Part shown: piece by piece, positions 1-5,798 of the stretch
How positions within the stretch are numbered: the first letter of the stretch is position 1
Layout: each line of letters opens with the position of its first letter
Assembly: GCA_050945075.1 (NCBI GenBank)
Contig: JBMNSG010000143.1
Span: 1-5,880, forward strand
Reading direction: 5' to 3'
DNA: 5,880 nucleotides
Origin: UBA7485 sp050945075
GTDB lineage: Bacteria > Bacillota > Clostridia > Eubacteriales > Eubacteriaceae
Position numbers and translations under genes: made by a program
The notes under the pieces: generated by a model
The model's input: only the letters and a program-made list of their open reading frames with translations
Database searches by the model: none
Told to the model about the DNA's origin: nothing

Positions 1-1750
1 ATATACCGGTTCCGACAGAAGTGATGCCAGACAAAATTCCGGTTCATCCTCATCTGATACGACTGCAGCAGCCAATACATCCGGCAGCAGCTCATCAACC
101 AACGCAGCCGATGAAGCGGCAGGTTCATCAATCGTCACTGAAAAAGCTTCGAACAGCGATCAGCAGGCAGCCGATGCGGCAGCACTGAAAATCAAAAAGC
201 TGGGCAACAGTGTCACCTCGGACGATAAAGACCAGGTCGAAGCCGCCCGCTGTGCCTATGATAAACTGAGTGATTCCCAGAAGCAGCTGATTCCTTCCGA
301 TACATATAAAATGCTCACCAATGCAGAATCAGCACTGGAAACAGCGAAATCGGACAAGGCCGCAGCCGACAAGGTTTCGGAACAGCTTGAAAGTCTCGGA
401 TCGGTTACCAAACTGGATCAGGCAGAAAAAGTTGCAGCCGCCCAGCAGGCTTATGACGCGCTGACCGACTCTCAGAAGGCTTATGTCTCCTCTTCCGGTT
501 ACAGCAGCCTGGTCAACGCACAGGACGCCCTGACGAAGCTCAGAAAATCCCAGGCAAGTGTCGACAACACCACGGCAGCCATCACCGCTCTCGGCGACGT
601 AACCTCTCTGGATCAGAGTGCAGCCGTTTCTGCCGCAAGAAGTCTTTACGATTCACTCGACAAACTGCAGCAGGCAAAGATTTCCGATGAGAACTATAAG
701 AAACTGATCACCGCCGAATCAACCATCGACTCCCTGAAAACTGCCAAGGCCAATGCCGACAAGGTTACCGAACAGATCAACAATATCGGCAATATTACCA
801 GCATCAGCCAGAAGGATGAGCTCAGCGATATCCAGACAGCCTACAACAGCCTGACCGATCAGGAAAAAACGTTCGTTCCGGATACCTCTAAAACCGTACT
901 GGAATCGGCAGTTGCCCGGATGAAGAGTCTGCAGGAAGACCATGATACAGCAGAAGCCTTCAGTGATTCAGTCAGAAAGATCGGCAATGTGACCACACTT
1001 GACCAGAAGGATGCCGTACAGGCAGCCCGCACGCAGTATGACAAGCTGACCCAGACCCAGCAGTCTCTGATCAGCAATGATATTTACAGTCAGCTGCAGA
1101 CAGACGAAGACAAGATCAGTCAGCTGCAGCAGGCAGCAGACGCCAAAGCACAGGAAGATGCAGCCAGGCAGAGTGCTTCTGATGCAGCATCCAGCCAGGA
1201 CGCAGCAGAAAAGAAAGCCGCAGACGAAAAGGCAGCGGCAGAAAAAGCAGCGGCAGACAAGGCAGCAGCTGACAAGCAGGCAGCGGACGAAGCCGCCGCC
1301 AAGCAGGATGCTCAGGCCAGTTCCTCGGCAGCAGCAAGTGACGGCAAACCGGATGTACAGGCCGGTGACATCGAAGGCTGGCGCCCATGGGTTATCCGGG
1401 CACTGGAAGCCAACGGTCTCGAAGCAACAGACGACAGAGTCAGTAAAGTACTCAGACAGATTAATACTGAATCAGGCGGTGATCAGAACATCGTCCAGTA
1501 TATCTACGATTCCAACTCCAGCTGGGTGCTCGATTATTATCACTGCGACGGCTGTGCCACATCGGACGGACGGGCAATGAATATCGGACACGGGCTGATG
1601 CAGACTATCCTGACCACCTTTGATGCTTACAAATTCGAAGGACACGATGATATCTTCAATGGCTATGATAACCTGCTTGCCGCGATCAACTACGCCAAGA
1701 ACGCATACGGCGACAATCTGGACGGTCTCGGCGAAGGACACGGTTATTAA
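1..1750 (+). CDS. Repeat-containing surface/secreted protein with C-terminal lytic transglycosylase (SLT-like) domain, 5'-partial
   Basis: The frame is open from the window edge (first full codon at base 2) to TAA at 1748-1750, giving 582 visible residues; the true start lies upstream. Order: a Ser/Thr/Ala-rich linker (2-163); five 65-residue helical repeats (164-1138) of the type IGxVTxLDQxxxVxAARxxYD, known from Firmicutes cell-surface proteins; an Ala/Lys/Asp/Glu-rich linker (about 1139-1366); then an SLT-like domain (about 1367-1747). The last has WRPWVIRAL, the ESGG motif whose Glu (codon 1469-1471) should be the catalytic acid, a DSN segment, GLMQTI and a closing AAINYAKNAYG. This matches soluble lytic transglycosylases and phage tape-measure SLT domains, which cleave the MurNAc-GlcNAc bond of peptidoglycan. 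The protein probably acts outside the membrane, with repeats and linker spacing the enzyme from an N-terminal anchor or signal that is not visible. There is no LPxTG motif at the C-terminus. Product class is fairly sure; substrate and role are inferred. Confidence 0.85.
   Translation, partial: YTGSDRSDARQNSGSSSSDTTAAANTSGSSSSTNAADEAAGSSIVTEKASNSDQQAADAAALKIKKLGNSVTSDDKDQVEAARCAYDKLSDSQKQLIPSDTYKMLTNAESALETAKSDKAAADKVSEQLESLGSVTKLDQAEKVAAAQQAYDALTDSQKAYVSSSGYSSLVNAQDALTKLRKSQASVDNTTAAITALGDVTSLDQSAAVSAARSLYDSLDKLQQAKISDENYKKLITAESTIDSLKTAKANADKVTEQINNIGNITSISQKDELSDIQTAYNSLTDQEKTFVPDTSKTVLESAVARMKSLQEDHDTAEAFSDSVRKIGNVTTLDQKDAVQAARTQYDKLTQTQQSLISNDIYSQLQTDEDKISQLQQAADAKAQEDAARQSASDAASSQDAAEKKAADEKAAAEKAAADKAAADKQAADEAAAKQDAQASSSAAASDGKPDVQAGDIEGWRPWVIRALEANGLEATDDRVSKVLRQINTESGGDQNIVQYIYDSNSSWVLDYYHCDGCATSDGRAMNIGHGLMQTILTTFDAYKFEGHDDIFNGYDNLLAAINYAKNAYGDNLDGLGEGHGY
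164..1138 (+). repeat. Five tandem 195-bp (65-residue) coding repeats
   Basis: Units lie at 164-358, 359-553, 554-748, 749-943 and 944-1138. The anchor codon of the LG/IG motif falls at 200, 395, 590, 785 and 980, so every step is exactly 195 bp. Each unit has a helix ending in LG or IG, then V/I-T, then a D/S-Q/D turn, then a helix of the AARxxYDxLTxxQ type, then an aromatic (usually Y) and a helix with a buried Leu. Units 2, 3 and 5 are closest to the consensus. Unit 4 is the most divergent, with DIQTAYNSL and a Pro-containing turn. Divergence between units argues against recent duplication. Confidence 0.9.
1139..1366 (+). other. Ala/Lys/Asp/Glu-rich helical linker region within the SLT protein
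   Basis: This stretch encodes low-complexity sequence dominated by Ala with Lys, Asp, Glu and Gln. Its central part has near-heptad units of the AADEKAA / AEKAAAD / KAAADKQ kind, which predicts a long, charged alpha helix or coiled coil. It ends in a Ser/Ala-rich and Gly/Pro-containing hinge before the SLT domain. A rigid spacer between the repeats and the enzyme is the likely role (inference). Confidence 0.7.
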
Positions 1751-1775
1751 AACCGGGCTGTAATGCTCCTTTCAG

Positions 1776-1801
1776 GGCTCCCTTAAAACGGGAGCCTTTT
1801 T
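1776..1801 (+). terminator. Rho-independent terminator of the SLT protein gene
   Basis: GGCTCCC (1776-1782) pairs with GGGAGCC (1790-1796) around a 7-nt loop, followed by TTTTT (1797-1801). The stem can be extended outward by a G-U and an A-U pair. It begins 25 nt after the stop codon at 1750 and separates this gene from the next promoter. Confidence 0.9.
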
Positions 1802-1838
1802 CTATAGCTGTTTTATCCGCTCCTGTCCGACTTCTTAC

Positions 1839-1867
1839 TTGAGCCATTTGCTTCTGACGCATATAAT
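1839..1867 (+). promoter_or_regulatory. Sigma-A/sigma-70-type promoter of the 180-residue protein gene
   Basis: A perfect -10 TATAAT (1862-1867) lies 17 bp downstream of TTGAGC (1839-1844), which matches four of six -35 consensus bases. Transcription would begin near 1873-1875, leaving a leader of about 40 nt. The promoter sits between the upstream terminator and the gene's ribosome binding site, so this gene is probably transcribed alone. Confidence 0.8.
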
Positions 1868-1885
1868 GAATAAAAACAAAACGCA

Positions 1886-1907
1886 GCAGGGTCTGCCCTG
1901 CAGGAGG
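1886..1907 (+). promoter_or_regulatory. Leader hairpin directly abutting the Shine-Dalgarno sequence
   Basis: GCAGGG (1886-1891) pairs perfectly with CCCTGC (1896-1901) around the tetraloop TCTG. The next base begins AGGAGG (1902-1907), a full Shine-Dalgarno match placed 5 nt before the ATG at 1913, which fixes that start. The hairpin leaves the Shine-Dalgarno unpaired. It may present the site to ribosomes or protect the 5' end; regulation is not shown. Confidence 0.6.
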
Positions 1908-1912
1908 ATAAT

Positions 1913-2455
1913 ATGAATTTTTCCGAACTCAAACCCCTGATCTCGGGGAGATATTTTGTAATTACCGATACTGACAACCCGGCAATCGGCCACTACTATA
2001 CGCGTGAAGCCCTGGCCCCGGCACTGGATATCTGCCCGGTTGCAGGGATCGAGCCTACAGGATGTCTGAAAAAGAGCCTGTTTGAAGAAGCTGAACCCGA
2101 TGAATATGTAGCCGCCGTCAAGCTGGTCCTGAATATGACCGGAACCGATTCGGACTACCGTCCCCGGGAAAGCAGCAAGCCGGGCGCACAGCCGGTAGAT
2201 GATGCAGCAAAAAAAGCAATCAAAGAAGCCATGGACAAGCTGCCCTCGATGATGCCGTCCATGGATGAAATGGTGCAGGCGTCTGCAGAGCTGATGAAAA
2301 ATCCGGAGCTGATGCAGTCCATGATGAACAATATCAATATGGAAGAAGCCTCACGGATGTTCTCGCAGATGTTCGGACAGCAGGACCAGAATTCCGAAAG
2401 CAGTCAGGATGAAAATGATGATGAAGAATTTGAACTGATTGATGATGACGAATAA
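1913..2455 (+). CDS. Hypothetical protein with Met-rich helical segment and acidic C-terminal tail
   Basis: I do not recognise this 180-residue protein. It has no signal peptide or membrane segment, so it is probably cytoplasmic. Residues 1-85 look like a small folded alpha/beta domain (RYFVITDTDNPAIGHYYT, then a VAAVKLVLNMTG helix) with Cys41 and Cys51. Residues about 86-98 are a polar linker. Residues 105-154 are helical and very Met-rich (12 Met), including LMKNPELMQSMMNN, which resembles STI1/heat-shock-chaperonin-binding helices and, more loosely, the Met-rich groove of SRP54; this is a pattern resemblance only. Residues 157-180 are Gln/Ser then almost purely Asp/Glu. The start is fixed by AGGAGG 5 nt upstream. 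The gene is monocistronic with its own strong promoter, and is convergent with the AI-2E family gene, with which it shares a terminator. Gene reality is near certain; function is unknown. Confidence 0.9.
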   Translation: MNFSELKPLISGRYFVITDTDNPAIGHYYTREALAPALDICPVAGIEPTGCLKKSLFEEAEPDEYVAAVKLVLNMTGTDSDYRPRESSKPGAQPVDDAAKKAIKEAMDKLPSMMPSMDEMVQASAELMKNPELMQSMMNNINMEEASRMFSQMFGQQDQNSESSQDENDDEEFELIDDDE

Positions 2456-2469
2456 GTTTTGAAGAGCAC

Positions 2470-2500
2470 AAAAAAGCCGCGTGTTGAACGCGGCTTTTTT
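2470..2500. terminator. Bidirectional Rho-independent terminator between convergent genes
   Basis: GCCGCGT (2476-2482) pairs with ACGCGGC (2488-2494) around the 5-nt loop GTTGA. A6 (2470-2475) and T6 (2495-2500) flank it, so both strands give a stem plus U-tract. It lies in the 55-bp gap between the stop at 2455 (plus) and the stop at 2511 (minus) and should end both transcripts. Confidence 0.93.
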
Positions 2501-2510
2501 AAGATTGCAG

Positions 2511-3917
2511 CTACTTCTGGCTGTCTGTTTGACGTTTGTTCTTTGACGGCTTCTGTACCGGCCCGCTCCCCTGTTTACCCGTTTTTCTGACACCCGGGAC
2601 AGCGTAGCCTGTTTCCTCGTCATAAACCGGTTCGACGGCCGGCTCCGGTGTTTCCACCGTATCCGGATGCAGCCTGGCGTTCTGCTGCTTTTCCTCTTCT
2701 GTGACAGCATCGAGGTCGGGAATCCTGTTGGAATACGCCCAGGCCTGGGTCGGCAGATGCCGTTTTCTCAGATGATCGTCGACAATTTCCTTAATCAGAT
2801 TGTAGATAATGGCAAACAGCGGGACTGCAATAATCATCCCGACAATCCCCCACAGGCCTCCGAAAAGAAGGATGGAGAACAGCACCCAGAAGGAAGACAG
2901 TCCTGTGGAGTTGCCGAGTATTTTCGGTCCCAGGATATTGCCGTCAAACTGCTGCAGCAGGAAGACGAAAATCAGGAAATACAGTGCCTGAAGCGGGCTG
3001 CTCATCAGAATAATGATACAGGCCGGTATGGCGCCGATAAACGGGCCGAAAAACGGAATAATATTGGTGACACCGATAATGACGGACACCAGCAGTGCAT
3101 GAGGCGTCCCCATAATCATCGTACAGGCAAAACAGATCAGGCCGATGATGGCGGAATCGATAAGCTTGCCTATAAAAAATCCGAGAAACGTCCTGTTGAC
3201 CAGATCCGTTTTCCCGAGAATGTATTCTGCCTGTTCTTCCGGAAAAATAGCAAACAGAATCTTTTTGGCCTGCAGCGAAAACACCCGGCGCCTGTCCAGG
3301 CAGTACGCAGACACAATAATGCCGATGAAGAAGTTAAAGACGGTCCTGAGCACATCATAAATCTGCTGGGAAACACTGGTCAGCATGGTATTCATATTGG
3401 GCATAACCGTATTGGCAATATAATTGTCAATCCAGTCCGAGATGTCCTTCCAGATCGCAACTGCCTGATGCTGGAGACCGGGGTTATAAGCCAGGTTGTC
3501 TTCCAGTATCTTCGTAAAGCGGTCTTCTGTATTCCCCGTATTATTAAGCAGATCGCTGATGCTGGCAGAAAGCTGAGGCATGATCATGGCCAGCAGCGCG
3601 ATAATGATAAGAATCAGAATAATCAGACACAGCGCGATTGATGTAAAGCTCGCCCACTTGCGTGCTGTCTCCTTCTTTTTAAAGCGGGATGAATAAAACC
3701 GGAGCAGAGAGCGTTCCATGTGGTCGCAGATTGGTGACATCAGATAAGCCAGCAGTACACCAATCAGAATAGGCTGCAGAATATCGAATACCCGTCTGAT
3801 AAACATCCAGATATTGGAAAAATTGGCCAGTATGAAATAAAGCAGGATACTGAGACAGGTAACCGTCAGCGCCGCCTGAACATATTTTTTATTCTTTTTC
3901 CATGGCAGATTCTGCAT
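2511..3917 (-). CDS. AI-2E family transporter (PF01594), polytopic membrane protein
   Basis: This 468-residue protein belongs to the AI-2E/PerM-type permease family (YtvI/YubA/TqsA-like), whose members export AI-2 or act as Na+/H+ or solute exporters; the substrate here cannot be told. Family marks seen: NIIPFFGPFIGAIPA (residues 285-299), then QQFDGNILGPKILG (322-335), then FGGLWGIVGMIIAVPL (352-367). Hydrophobic segments lie near residues 13-38, 46-68, 92-113, 188-207, 246-270, 275-300, 305-325 and 342-372, with a soluble loop at about 115-185. The start chosen is the ATG at 3917, because GGAGGTG lies just upstream and an extended -10 only about 26 nt away; the longer frame from 4007 would begin upstream of that promoter. 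The last about 90 residues form a hydrophilic tail rich in Pro, Glu and Lys. Neighbours give no clear substrate clue. Confidence 0.92.
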   Translation of the reverse strand: MQNLPWKKNKKYVQAALTVTCLSILLYFILANFSNIWMFIRRVFDILQPILIGVLLAYLMSPICDHMERSLLRFYSSRFKKKETARKWASFTSIALCLIILILIIIALLAMIMPQLSASISDLLNNTGNTEDRFTKILEDNLAYNPGLQHQAVAIWKDISDWIDNYIANTVMPNMNTMLTSVSQQIYDVLRTVFNFFIGIIVSAYCLDRRRVFSLQAKKILFAIFPEEQAEYILGKTDLVNRTFLGFFIGKLIDSAIIGLICFACTMIMGTPHALLVSVIIGVTNIIPFFGPFIGAIPACIIILMSSPLQALYFLIFVFLLQQFDGNILGPKILGNSTGLSSFWVLFSILLFGGLWGIVGMIIAVPLFAIIYNLIKEIVDDHLRKRHLPTQAWAYSNRIPDLDAVTEEEKQQNARLHPDTVETPEPAVEPVYDEETGYAVPGVRKTGKQGSGPVQKPSKNKRQTDSQK

Positions 3918-3920
3918 GAA

Positions 3921-3927
3921 CACCTCC
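3921..3927 (-). promoter_or_regulatory. Ribosome binding site that sets the AI-2E family protein start
   Basis: On the minus strand GGAGGTG ends 3 nt before the ATG at 3917 (5 nt from the GGAGG core). No comparable site precedes the in-frame ATG at 4007, so the shorter 468-residue protein is preferred. Confidence 0.85.
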
Positions 3928-3942
3928 AAATCAAGTATTTTA

Positions 3943-3951
3943 ATTATAACA
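3943..3951 (-). promoter_or_regulatory. Extended -10 promoter of the AI-2E family gene
   Basis: The minus strand reads TGTTATAAT, a perfect TATAAT (3943-3948) with the upstream TGn extension. No good -35 is found at 16-18 bp spacing, which fits an extended -10 promoter. Transcription would start near 3936, giving a very short leader of about 19 nt. Confidence 0.65.
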
Positions 3952-3960
3952 TGGGCATTA

Positions 3961-3974
3961 CAGCGTACACGCTG
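3961..3974. promoter_or_regulatory. 14-bp inverted repeat at the -35 position; possible operator
   Basis: CAGCGT (3961-3966) and ACGCTG (3969-3974) are perfect inverted arms with a 2-bp centre. They cover the place where the -35 of the AI-2E gene promoter would lie. A repressor or activator site is possible, but a short palindrome can arise by chance. Confidence 0.35.
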
Positions 3975-4010
3975 CTGCTTTAAAGAATTGAGTCTGGAAA
4001 AAGACAAATT

Positions 4011-4042
4011 GAAAAATTCCCGGATTGTTACCCGGGAATTTC
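4011..4042 (-). terminator. Rho-independent terminator of the sensor kinase operon
   Basis: AAATTCCCGG (4014-4023) pairs with CCGGGAATTT (4032-4041), a 10-bp stem with an 8-nt loop. Read on the minus strand it is followed by a run of T (TTTTT, partly shared with the stem base). It lies about 93 nt past the kinase stop at 4134 and upstream of the AI-2E gene promoter, so the two minus-strand genes are separate units. Confidence 0.8.
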
Positions 4043-4047
4043 AGATC

Positions 4048-4094
4048 CACCTGCTGACTGGGCAGCAGTGAGATTTCCGGAACGGATCCGGAAA
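4048..4094. other. Two further hairpins in the kinase 3' untranslated region
   Basis: CTGCTG (4051-4056) pairs with CAGCAG (4063-4068), with CA/TG extending the base across a bulge. TTTCCGG (4074-4080) pairs with CCGGAAA (4088-4094) around 7 nt. Neither is followed by a T-run on the minus strand, so they are structured 3' UTR rather than terminators. The rest of the 216-bp gap 3918-4133 holds no gene I can support. Confidence 0.5.
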
Positions 4095-4126
4095 AAATAT
4101 ATGTCTTCCTGCAGCGTTTATAATAC

Positions 4127-4140
4127 TGACTGCTCAGTCA
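4127..4140. repeat. 14-bp perfect inverted repeat over the kinase stop codon
   Basis: TGACTG (4127-4132) and CAGTCA (4135-4140) are separated by CT and span the stop codon (4134-4136) of the kinase gene. A 2-nt loop is too small for a stable simple hairpin, so if it matters it is more likely a DNA-level site. Chance is a real alternative. Confidence 0.3.
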
Positions 4141-5798
4141 CGCGGGAAAACGATGGTAATACTGGTTCCGTCATTCGGAATCGAGAAAACCGAGATTTCG
4201 GCATTATGGTAATTGGCGCCGTGTTTAACGATCGCCAGCCCCAGCCCCGTACCTGATGCCGTGTCCTTCGAATGGCTTTTATCCGCTCTGTAAAAACGCT
4301 CGAATATGCGGTCTTTTTCTCCGGGCGCGATACCGATTCCGGTATCTGCAACACTCATGGTGAGCTTGTCCTCCCTGGACCCGTTAATGACAATCCTGAC
4401 ACTGCCGCCATCACGGTTATACTTAATGGCATTATCGAGCAGGTTGTAAATCATTTCCTGGAGAATACGCCGGACACCGGTTATTTCCGGGTTTCCTTCT
4501 GTATCCAGATTCACCTTGATTTTCTTGTCCGCAGCTTTTGACTCCAGCCGTTTCATGACACTCTGTGTCAGTTCGGTCAGATCTACTTCCTCTTCAGGCA
4601 TATCCAGACGGTTTTCATCAAGCTTGGAGATCGTCAGAATATCTTCGACCATCCCGATCAGCTGTTGTGATTCGTCATAGATATTGCCGGCAAAACGAGG
4701 GATATCCTCCTGCGCCACCATGCCGTTCTTCATGATTTCCGCAAATCCCGAGATCGACGTAAGCGGTGTCTTTAGTTCATGGCTGACATTGGAAACAAAT
4801 TCCGCCCGCAGATTTTCCCGGTTGTCCTTTTCAGTAATATCCAGCAGGATAATCACTGCGCCGGTCAATTTTTCGTCTGTATAGACGGGGCTGGCGATAA
4901 GCTGAACCACGCTTTCTCCGATGTACAGCTTCTTTTCGACCTTGTTACCCCGCAGAACCTTGTCGACTGCCTTGCGGAAACGCTTGCTGCGGTCAAATAC
5001 CAGAATATGGCTCCCCTGCTCCGGCGGAGCAATTCCCAGGAGCTCGGGAACAGCGTGATTATAACTGATGACCTCCCCTTCGGGATTAATGACGATAATG
5101 CCTTCATTCATGCTGTTGGTGATCGCCGCGAATTCCTTCTGGTTCCGTCTTGCTTCTTCTACCTGATTTTCAATTTTTTTGTTCTGATGTTCCACCCGGC
5201 GCAAAAGCGGTGCCAGCTCCGGATAAGCCTCGGTTTCCAGCGGATGCTCGAGATCAAGTTCATTCACCGGTTTGAGCAGCTTTTCAGAAAGCTTCCTGGC
5301 TGTGAAATAAGAGATAACAAAGACTACAACCAGCACAATCACGAAGAACTGAATCAGGCCCAGGAAAACTGACCAGAGCGAGGTTTCCATCGTGGAAACC
5401 CTGAGAATATTGCCGTCTGGCATTTTCAGCGCATAATTAACCGTTTTTTCTCCCAGAGTTGAAGAGTAACGCACCGAAGTACCGGTTCCGTCCTGAAGTG
5501 CTGCCTTGACCTCTTCACGATTGGCGTGGTTTTCGAGAGTCGACGGATCCTCCGAAGTATCGACCACAACCGTACCGTCAGGTTTGATAATGGTAATACG
5601 GTCCGGGGATTTCAGCTTGTCCAGAAAACCGCTCTGATCGTCCTCAATCCCCCGTTCGATATATACGGCTTCCGCCTTGAGTGCACTCAGCTGTTCATTG
5701 GCATAGTAATAGTACAGGGAAACCACCAGTACAATCATCGCACCGAGAACCATAAGAATCGAGGTGTAGAAAATGGATCGAAATATTTTTTTATTCAT
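4134..5798 (-). CDS. phoR: PhoR-type membrane sensor histidine kinase
   Basis: The 554-residue protein autophosphorylates on His and passes phosphate to the response regulator encoded just upstream. Order: TM1 (about 10-32); an extracytoplasmic sensor domain (33-140) with RITIIKPDGTVVVDT, ENHANREEV and RYSSTLGEKTVNY, the pattern of Firmicutes PhoR sensors; TM2 (about 143-165); a HAMP-like linker with DLEHP and YPELAPLLRRVEHQN; a PAS domain (about 221-322); HisKA with SHELKTPLTS, phospho-acceptor His340; and HATPase_c with the N box NLLDNA (452-457), DTGIGI (485-490), FERFYR (499-504) and GTGLGL (516-521). All catalytic motifs are intact and the length is usual. The start overlaps the regulator's stop by 8 nt, with only a distant GGAAG upstream, so translational coupling is likely. 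The phoR symbol rests on architecture and sensor pattern; other envelope-stress kinases (WalK-like) share much of it, and no pst or phoU gene is visible. Confidence 0.9.
   Translation of the reverse strand: MNKKIFRSIFYTSILMVLGAMIVLVVSLYYYYANEQLSALKAEAVYIERGIEDDQSGFLDKLKSPDRITIIKPDGTVVVDTSEDPSTLENHANREEVKAALQDGTGTSVRYSSTLGEKTVNYALKMPDGNILRVSTMETSLWSVFLGLIQFFVIVLVVVFVISYFTARKLSEKLLKPVNELDLEHPLETEAYPELAPLLRRVEHQNKKIENQVEEARRNQKEFAAITNSMNEGIIVINPEGEVISYNHAVPELLGIAPPEQGSHILVFDRSKRFRKAVDKVLRGNKVEKKLYIGESVVQLIASPVYTDEKLTGAVIILLDITEKDNRENLRAEFVSNVSHELKTPLTSISGFAEIMKNGMVAQEDIPRFAGNIYDESQQLIGMVEDILTISKLDENRLDMPEEEVDLTELTQSVMKRLESKAADKKIKVNLDTEGNPEITGVRRILQEMIYNLLDNAIKYNRDGGSVRIVINGSREDKLTMSVADTGIGIAPGEKDRIFERFYRADKSHSKDTASGTGLGLAIVKHGANYHNAEISVFSIPNDGTSITIVFPRD

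Noticed and set aside
311..313. ATG at 311 as start of the repeat protein
   Set aside because: It falls in the middle of the first repeat, has no Shine-Dalgarno sequence, and the frame stays open with repeat sequence back to the window edge.
164..1138. Regular repeats as a CRISPR array or satellite DNA
   Set aside because: The units are coding, 195 bp long, divergent at the DNA level, and share protein motifs in one frame; there are no short identical repeats with spacers.
1077..1580. Plus-strand frame of 167 codons inside the SLT protein gene
   Set aside because: It is a frame-shifted reading of the Ala/Lys-rich linker and SLT region, giving Arg/Gln/Lys/Pro-rich sequence; the main frame carries all recognisable motifs.
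1..1750. The SLT protein as evidence of a prophage (tape-measure protein)
   Set aside because: The SLT domain resembles tape-measure ones, but the repeats and Ser/Thr linker are of surface-protein type and the downstream genes are ordinary chromosomal ones; no other phage gene is visible.
2667..3641. Plus-strand open frame of 324 codons antisense to the AI-2E family gene
   Set aside because: It lies wholly opposite a clear membrane-protein gene, encodes Gln/Asn/Arg/His-rich sequence with no family features, and has no suitable ribosome site; it is a codon-bias shadow.
4119..4124. TATAAT on the plus strand as a promoter reading into the kinase antisense strand
   Set aside because: There is no -35 match at 17 bp (AATATA) and no TGn extension, and no plus-strand gene follows.
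4779..5372. Plus-strand open frame of 197 codons antisense to the kinase gene
   Set aside because: It is opposite the PAS and HisKA regions of an intact kinase and shows no recognisable domain or ribosome binding site.
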